Of a stretch of 64,000 nt of DNA, positions 60,165-64,000 are shown in pieces. Position 1 is the stretch's first letter. Every line of letters begins with the position of its first letter. Source of the stretch: Sphingobacterium sp. HMA12 (GTDB taxonomy: Bacteria > Bacteroidota > Bacteroidia > Sphingobacteriales > Sphingobacteriaceae); the NCBI RefSeq assembly GCF_002933815.1, contig NZ_BEYR01000001.1:372001-436000 (forward strand), in the 5' to 3' direction. The position numbers and the translations under genes were made by a program. The notes beneath the pieces are model-generated. The model did not search any database. It had not been told where the DNA came from and saw nothing but the letters and a program-made list of their open reading frames with translations.

Positions 60165-61243
60165 AAAATTCACAGGTAATTATCGGTTACGAGAACAGTC
60201 TTTTTATAGATTTTGTTGTGGATAAGAAATATCGTTGGATTCGACATTGTTTATTGATCCTGGCGATTGTTGGCATTCATTTTTTGCCCAGCAAAAAAGC
60301 GGAAGCAGATCCCACAAGCAGCCTGTGGCGTCTTTTCGAAACTTTGCTTTCCATTACAATTTTGCTGAGCCTTTTTTACATTAATCATTATATTCTAATT
60401 CCTGTCTTTGTGCTAAGAAGTCGATTTTTGGCTTACGCTGGTAGTCTTCTCGTCGCTTATACACTTATTTTTTTAGCGTTGATGTATTTGGAGCGACAGG
60501 AACTGCGGTTTATCCAAAAACCTGATCGGTCTTATCTGGACTGGGAAGATTATTTAATCATCGTTATTTTATTGACGGTTTTTATCGCAGCGGTCAGTAG
60601 TATGAAGCTGTTTAAGGTATGGATTGTCAACTTAATTCGCTTCAAGGAGTTTGAGAACAATACACTGACCATTCAGTTGGAGCAGCTTAAAAGCCAGATT
60701 AATCCCCATTTTTTATTTAATACGCTCAATAATATCAATTTCCTGATTGATGAGAATCCAAAATTGGCTTCCAGCGTATTGCTTAAGCTGAGTGACGTGC
60801 TCAGAAACCAACTTTATCTATCAAAGGGCGATTCAATCGAACTTGGAAAAGAAATTGCTGTTTTAAAAAATATCCTTTTTATGGAGGATATTCGTAGGGA
60901 TAAATTTGTAGTCGACTTTAGCATTGAGGAACAGATGGAGCAACTGCAGGTACCACCTTTTTTGTTTATTCCTTTTGTTGAAAATGTGGTCAAACATGGC
61001 GCGCATCAGGCGATGGAAGGCGGGCAGCATGTGCAGATAGGTTTTTCGATTAGGGATAAATACATTTGTTTCAGCTGTGTTAACCCTAAGAAAAGAAAGA
61101 TACAGGCCGCGGCTTATGGTGGTCTCGGCTTGAGTAATATCCAAAAGCGGCTAGAAATTCTATATCCGGCTAAATATAATCTGGAGATTGAAGATTTCGG
61201 GGACAGATATAAGGTGTTTTTAAGTATTCCAATAGGAGCGTAA
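60161..61243 (+). CDS. LytS-type sensor histidine kinase
   Basis: A membrane sensor kinase of 360 residues. Four helices lie in residues about 28-150 (two hairpins), with a short coiled linker. The His_kinase domain has LKSQINPHFLFNTLNNINFL with the phosphorylated His183. A HATPase_c domain follows, with VPPFLFIPFVENVVKHG (N box) and GGLGLSNIQKRLEILY. It lacks a separate input domain, so the signal is probably sensed in the membrane. The cognate regulator starts 7 bp downstream. Confidence 0.94.
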   Translation: MKNSQVIIGYENSLFIDFVVDKKYRWIRHCLLILAIVGIHFLPSKKAEADPTSSLWRLFETLLSITILLSLFYINHYILIPVFVLRSRFLAYAGSLLVAYTLIFLALMYLERQELRFIQKPDRSYLDWEDYLIIVILLTVFIAAVSSMKLFKVWIVNLIRFKEFENNTLTIQLEQLKSQINPHFLFNTLNNINFLIDENPKLASSVLLKLSDVLRNQLYLSKGDSIELGKEIAVLKNILFMEDIRRDKFVVDFSIEEQMEQLQVPPFLFIPFVENVVKHGAHQAMEGGQHVQIGFSIRDKYICFSCVNPKKRKIQAAAYGGLGLSNIQKRLEILYPAKYNLEIEDFGDRYKVFLSIPIGA

Positions 61244-61250
61244 TAAGATT

Positions 61251-61973
61251 ATGGACAAATTAAGTATTAAATACATTGTGATTGAAGACGAACCTTTAGC
61301 AAGGCGAGGACTGGTAAAATTACTGAAAGGCTACGATTTTTTGGAATGTCTAGGGATGTATGGCAATACCGAGGACGCCCGTATGGTGATGGAGGAGCAA
61401 CAACTTGATTTGATCTTTTTGGATATTAATCTGCCGGAAGAAAGCGGTTGGGATTTTGCCCAATTTATTCCGGCCCATATCCAGATTATATTCACAACGG
61501 CATATCCTAATTATGCATTGGAAAGCTATGAGCTAAATGCGTTGGATTATCTCTTAAAACCTATTGCTGAGGATCGGTTAAAGAAAGCATTGGATAAAGC
61601 GGCAAGCCATTTTCAACACAAGGTGCCGGAAAAAAGTCCTGCTGTACCCAATGATCATATCTTTGTCAAAGCCGACCGCAAGCTTTTCCGTTTGGAGCTC
61701 AATGAAATCCAATATATTGAGGCCATGAAGGATTATGTAATGATCCACACAAAAGATAAAAAACTGATGGTGGCGATGAACATTAAGACCATATTCAACC
61801 AGCTGCCCAATGCAGATTTTGTGCGGATCAATAAATCCTTCGTGGTCAATCTCAATAAAGTAGAGAGTGTGGACAATCATTGGGTGACGATTGCAGGCTT
61901 TGAGATGCCATTAGGTGCTAGTTTTAAAGAAGACCTGTTGGAACGTATAAAAAAGCAGACGATCAATAGGTAA
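61251..61973 (+). CDS. LytTR-family response regulator
   Basis: A response regulator of 240 residues. The receiver domain (about 5-120) has acidic residues in VIEDEPLARRG, phosphorylated Asp58 in FLDINLPEESG, Thr82/83 in IIFTTAYP and Lys103 in DYLLKPI. The LytTR DNA-binding domain (about 140-240) starts IFVKADRKLFRLELNEIQYIEAM. LytTR proteins bind direct repeats upstream of their targets. The target is not known here, but the DUF4249/TonB-receptor genes start next door. It lies 7 bp after the kinase gene. Confidence 0.95.
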   Translation: MDKLSIKYIVIEDEPLARRGLVKLLKGYDFLECLGMYGNTEDARMVMEEQQLDLIFLDINLPEESGWDFAQFIPAHIQIIFTTAYPNYALESYELNALDYLLKPIAEDRLKKALDKAASHFQHKVPEKSPAVPNDHIFVKADRKLFRLELNEIQYIEAMKDYVMIHTKDKKLMVAMNIKTIFNQLPNADFVRINKSFVVNLNKVESVDNHWVTIAGFEMPLGASFKEDLLERIKKQTINR

Positions 61974-62001
61974 AAAGCATGCAAAGGAATAATTTCGCTG
62001 T

Positions 62002-62047
62002 TTCACAGTAAGGAGGCCCCCTATAAGGACTACAGCCTTACTGTGAA
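62002..62047. repeat. Perfect 12-bp inverted repeat between the regulator and DUF4249 genes
   Basis: TTCACAGTAAGG (62002-62013) is exactly complementary to CCTTACTGTGAA (62036-62047), with a 22-nt loop and no T-run. It lies between two convergent genes, as does the similar element at 45901-45949. Confidence 0.55.
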
Positions 62048-62057
62048 TTAGACCGAA

Positions 62058-62843
62058 TTAATCAACTTGAACACTTTTGGTAGAAAAGGTATGCGCACTA
62101 AAATAGCCAAGTGCCACAGGGCTGATGTTTGTAGGCGGATTACTTGGTGTCACGCCAGAATTAGCGGATTGCTGCATCAGGCTATACCAGTAGTTGTATA
62201 CTGTTTTATCAACACAGAGCATTTCCACACGGATACGATCCCCCGGAAACATGTCTACATCATCCGGTCGCAATGTTAGACTGATTTCATTACCATTGTT
62301 AAAATCGTCATTTACGGCATAAATATCCTTCAATTGCTTATCATTTAGAAAAACAACAAATCTGTATTGATTGATTTGATCTGCCGGATCTTTGTAAAAT
62401 ACTTTAATATTACGCTTCTCCTTATCACCGAATTTTGGATTTTCGACCGAGACGGAATCCAATGTAACGATTTGTGGCATTTGCGAAGTAGCCTGATATT
62501 TTTCCTGATCGATACGTACCTCCATGGTATATGTTTCTCCGGGGATTCCTGCAAATTGCTGTGCTTTATATGTTCCGGATTCTGTTTCCACAAATGTATA
62601 TTCCTGTTGTTTCTGATTCCTGACGATGACAGTTGCACCGGTCACTGCGGGATAGTTGTTGCCGCCGGAGAAGGCAGCATTGCGGCTCAGTTTTATTTCT
62701 TGCTGTGATGCCGTGTTATTGATGGCCCCTTCAATAACCAATCGACCTACTTCGTCGTTGACATGGATATCAATGACTTTCTCACAAGACGATATTAGGA
62801 ATGTAAGAAAAAATATACTGACGATAACAATGGTATGTTTCAT
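62058..62843 (-). CDS. DUF4249 lipoprotein, partner of the TonB receptor
   Basis: A 261-residue predicted lipoprotein. The signal ends LTFLISSC (Cys20). The N-terminal beta domain has VIDIHVNDEVGRLVIEGAINN and VTGATVIV, typical of DUF4249. The rest is beta-rich, without a known active site. DUF4249 genes usually sit directly downstream of a TonB-dependent receptor, as here (122 bp gap). The pair probably imports a ligand across the outer membrane; the ligand is unknown. Confidence 0.88.
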   Translation of the reverse strand: MKHTIVIVSIFFLTFLISSCEKVIDIHVNDEVGRLVIEGAINNTASQQEIKLSRNAAFSGGNNYPAVTGATVIVRNQKQQEYTFVETESGTYKAQQFAGIPGETYTMEVRIDQEKYQATSQMPQIVTLDSVSVENPKFGDKEKRNIKVFYKDPADQINQYRFVVFLNDKQLKDIYAVNDDFNNGNEISLTLRPDDVDMFPGDRIRVEMLCVDKTVYNYWYSLMQQSANSGVTPSNPPTNISPVALGYFSAHTFSTKSVQVD

Positions 62844-62965
62844 ATGTAATAAATATTTTATGAGCTTGCTATGCTCGGTTTGTGTTTAGGAGAATTACTC
62901 TGTTTATTTTTATCAGTGTCTTTGTTTGCTGAATAAGGGTATTTCATACGTTGTAGCAATACGGA

Positions 62966-64000
62966 TTAAAATTTAAAATTCCAGGTAAAAGAGGGGATAG
63001 GGATGCCAAAAATGCTTGTTTGCACTGCTTCCGTCGCATTAGCGACTGTTTTACTATCTCTAAATGCGATTCTGTAAGGATCCTTATGTGCGTAAACATT
63101 GTAAATACCAAAGGTCCAGCTTGATTGATAATGTTTCCCCGGTTTTCCATCGAAGGTAGCCGCGATATCCAAACGATGTGAAGCGGGCATACGATATGCG
63201 TTGCGTTCCGAATAAGAGAAGGTGGTGCTGCCGCCAATAGTATATTTTCCTGTTGGATACGTAACGGCGCGACCGGTGCCATAGACAAAATTACTGGAGA
63301 AAGTCCACTGTTCATTGAGCTTATAGATCCCGACAAGGGAAACATCATGTGTACGGTCTTGCGTTGCTGGGAAATATTTTCCGGCGTTGATTTCATCAAA
63401 TTTACGTTCGGTTTTTGACCAGGTATAGCCTACCCAACCGTTGAATCGGCCATATTTTTTCTTCAAGAATAGTTCTACACCATAGGCTCGGCCTACACCA
63501 TACACAAGCTGGGATTCCACGTCTTGATTGACGAGCAATTGCGCCGCATCTTTGTAATCAATCTGGTTTTGTAGGTTTTTGTAATAGATCTCTGCGGAAA
63601 ACTCATAGACATTATCCTTGAAATTTCGGAAATAACCCGTGGAAATCTGATCGGCAATTTCAGGTTTGATATTCTTGCTGCTCATGACATAGAGATCCGT
63701 CGGACTGGAGCTTGTGGAGTTTGTCAGGAGATGAATATTTTGTGTATTCCTGTTATAGGAAGCCTTGATGGATTGTTGCTCATTCAGAAGATAACTTAAG
63801 CTAAAACGCGGTTCCAGATTGAGATAATGCTGTACGAGCTCCCCCGATTTATACCGTTGAGAAGCGATGATGTTGCCTGGGGCGTCATAACTGCTAAATG
63901 TACCCGGCCCAATCAGTAGCATCGAGCTCAAACGGAGACCATATGCCATATTTAACTTGCCATTTACCTTCCAGTCATCACTGGCATAGGCTGCCATTTC
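62966..64000 (-). CDS. TonB-dependent receptor, C-terminal part (5' end outside window)
   Basis: The 344 visible residues are the C-terminal part of an outer-membrane beta barrel. The frame is open to base 64000. Features are EMAAYASDDWKVNGKLNMAYGLRLS, LEPRFSLSYLLNEQQSIKASYN, GVGRAYGVELFLKKKYGRF..VGYTWSKTER and the terminal FTWNFKF with final Phe. This layout fits receptors carrying an N-terminal CarboxypepD_reg domain that pair with DUF4249 lipoproteins. The signal peptide, plug and TonB box should lie beyond the right edge. Confidence 0.92.
   Translation of the reverse strand, partial: EMAAYASDDWKVNGKLNMAYGLRLSSMLLIGPGTFSSYDAPGNIIASQRYKSGELVQHYLNLEPRFSLSYLLNEQQSIKASYNRNTQNIHLLTNSTSSSPTDLYVMSSKNIKPEIADQISTGYFRNFKDNVYEFSAEIYYKNLQNQIDYKDAAQLLVNQDVESQLVYGVGRAYGVELFLKKKYGRFNGWVGYTWSKTERKFDEINAGKYFPATQDRTHDVSLVGIYKLNEQWTFSSNFVYGTGRAVTYPTGKYTIGGSTTFSYSERNAYRMPASHRLDIAATFDGKPGKHYQSSWTFGIYNVYAHKDPYRIAFRDSKTVANATEAVQTSIFGIPIPSFTWNFKF

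Overview
The window looks like chromosomal DNA of a Bacteroidota bacterium, most likely Sphingobacterium or a close Sphingobacteriaceae relative. The evidence is SusC/SusD pairs, FecR and ECF sigma partners, GLPGLI-like, DUF4249 and DUF5686 proteins, an S46 peptidase, signal peptides ending before Gln, almost no Shine-Dalgarno sequences, and repeated promoters of the form TTTG/TTGC-N19-TAnnTTTG. I assign no species. Both ends are cut inside genes: purL on the left and a TonB-dependent receptor on the right.

1-12.3 kb is mainly housekeeping. It holds purL (partial), then pheT, a ZapB-like coiled-coil protein and zapA, then a structured RNA that fits 6S RNA, then rny (RNase Y). A HAD phosphatase, a DUF962-like membrane protein and a two-gene ABC-2 exporter (ATPase plus permease, overlapping by 8 bp) follow.

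12.2-24.9 kb holds engB, a UbiA-type prenyltransferase, a PNGase F-like secreted amidase, a divergent Lrp regulator and cysteine-synthase-like pair with matched promoters, a DsbD-like reductase, an unusual GC-enriched block of 11-bp-period repeats (about 19.2-19.5 kb), a DUF5686 outer-membrane protein, a long RluA-type pseudouridine synthase and dps.

25-32.2 kb is a glycogen operon: GH31 alpha-glucosidase, glgB, glgA, glgC. After it come a lipoprotein with an MtfA-type peptidase, a DUF4091/GH123-like secreted protein, a PoxB-type enzyme, a small possible gene, a lipoprotein, DgkA, a PatB-type C-S lyase, a DPP11-type S46 peptidase, oxyR with a downstream ClC transporter, and ribE.

46.8-57.4 kb is a polysaccharide-utilisation-type locus read leftward: FecR, SusC with an STN domain, SusD and two overlapping sulfatases. 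An ECF sigma gene lies beyond a strong terminator at the far end. The likely substrate is a sulfated glycan. No glycoside hydrolase lies in the locus. A candidate 79-nt small RNA sits between ribE and the sigma gene.

57.6-64 kb contains a small membrane protein, a Crp/Fnr regulator, a 35-codon secreted-peptide ORF overlapping an EamA transporter by ATGA, a LytS/LytTR two-component pair, and a DUF4249 lipoprotein downstream of its TonB-dependent receptor.

The items most worth a second look are the secreted mini-peptide coupled to the EamA transporter, the 79-nt RNA with its own promoter and terminator, the 6S-like RNA after zapA, the 11-bp-register repeat block, and the twin promoters of the Lrp/cysteine-synthase pair. 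I saw no rRNA, tRNA, CRISPR array, insertion sequence or prophage. All family assignments come from reading motifs, not from database searches.
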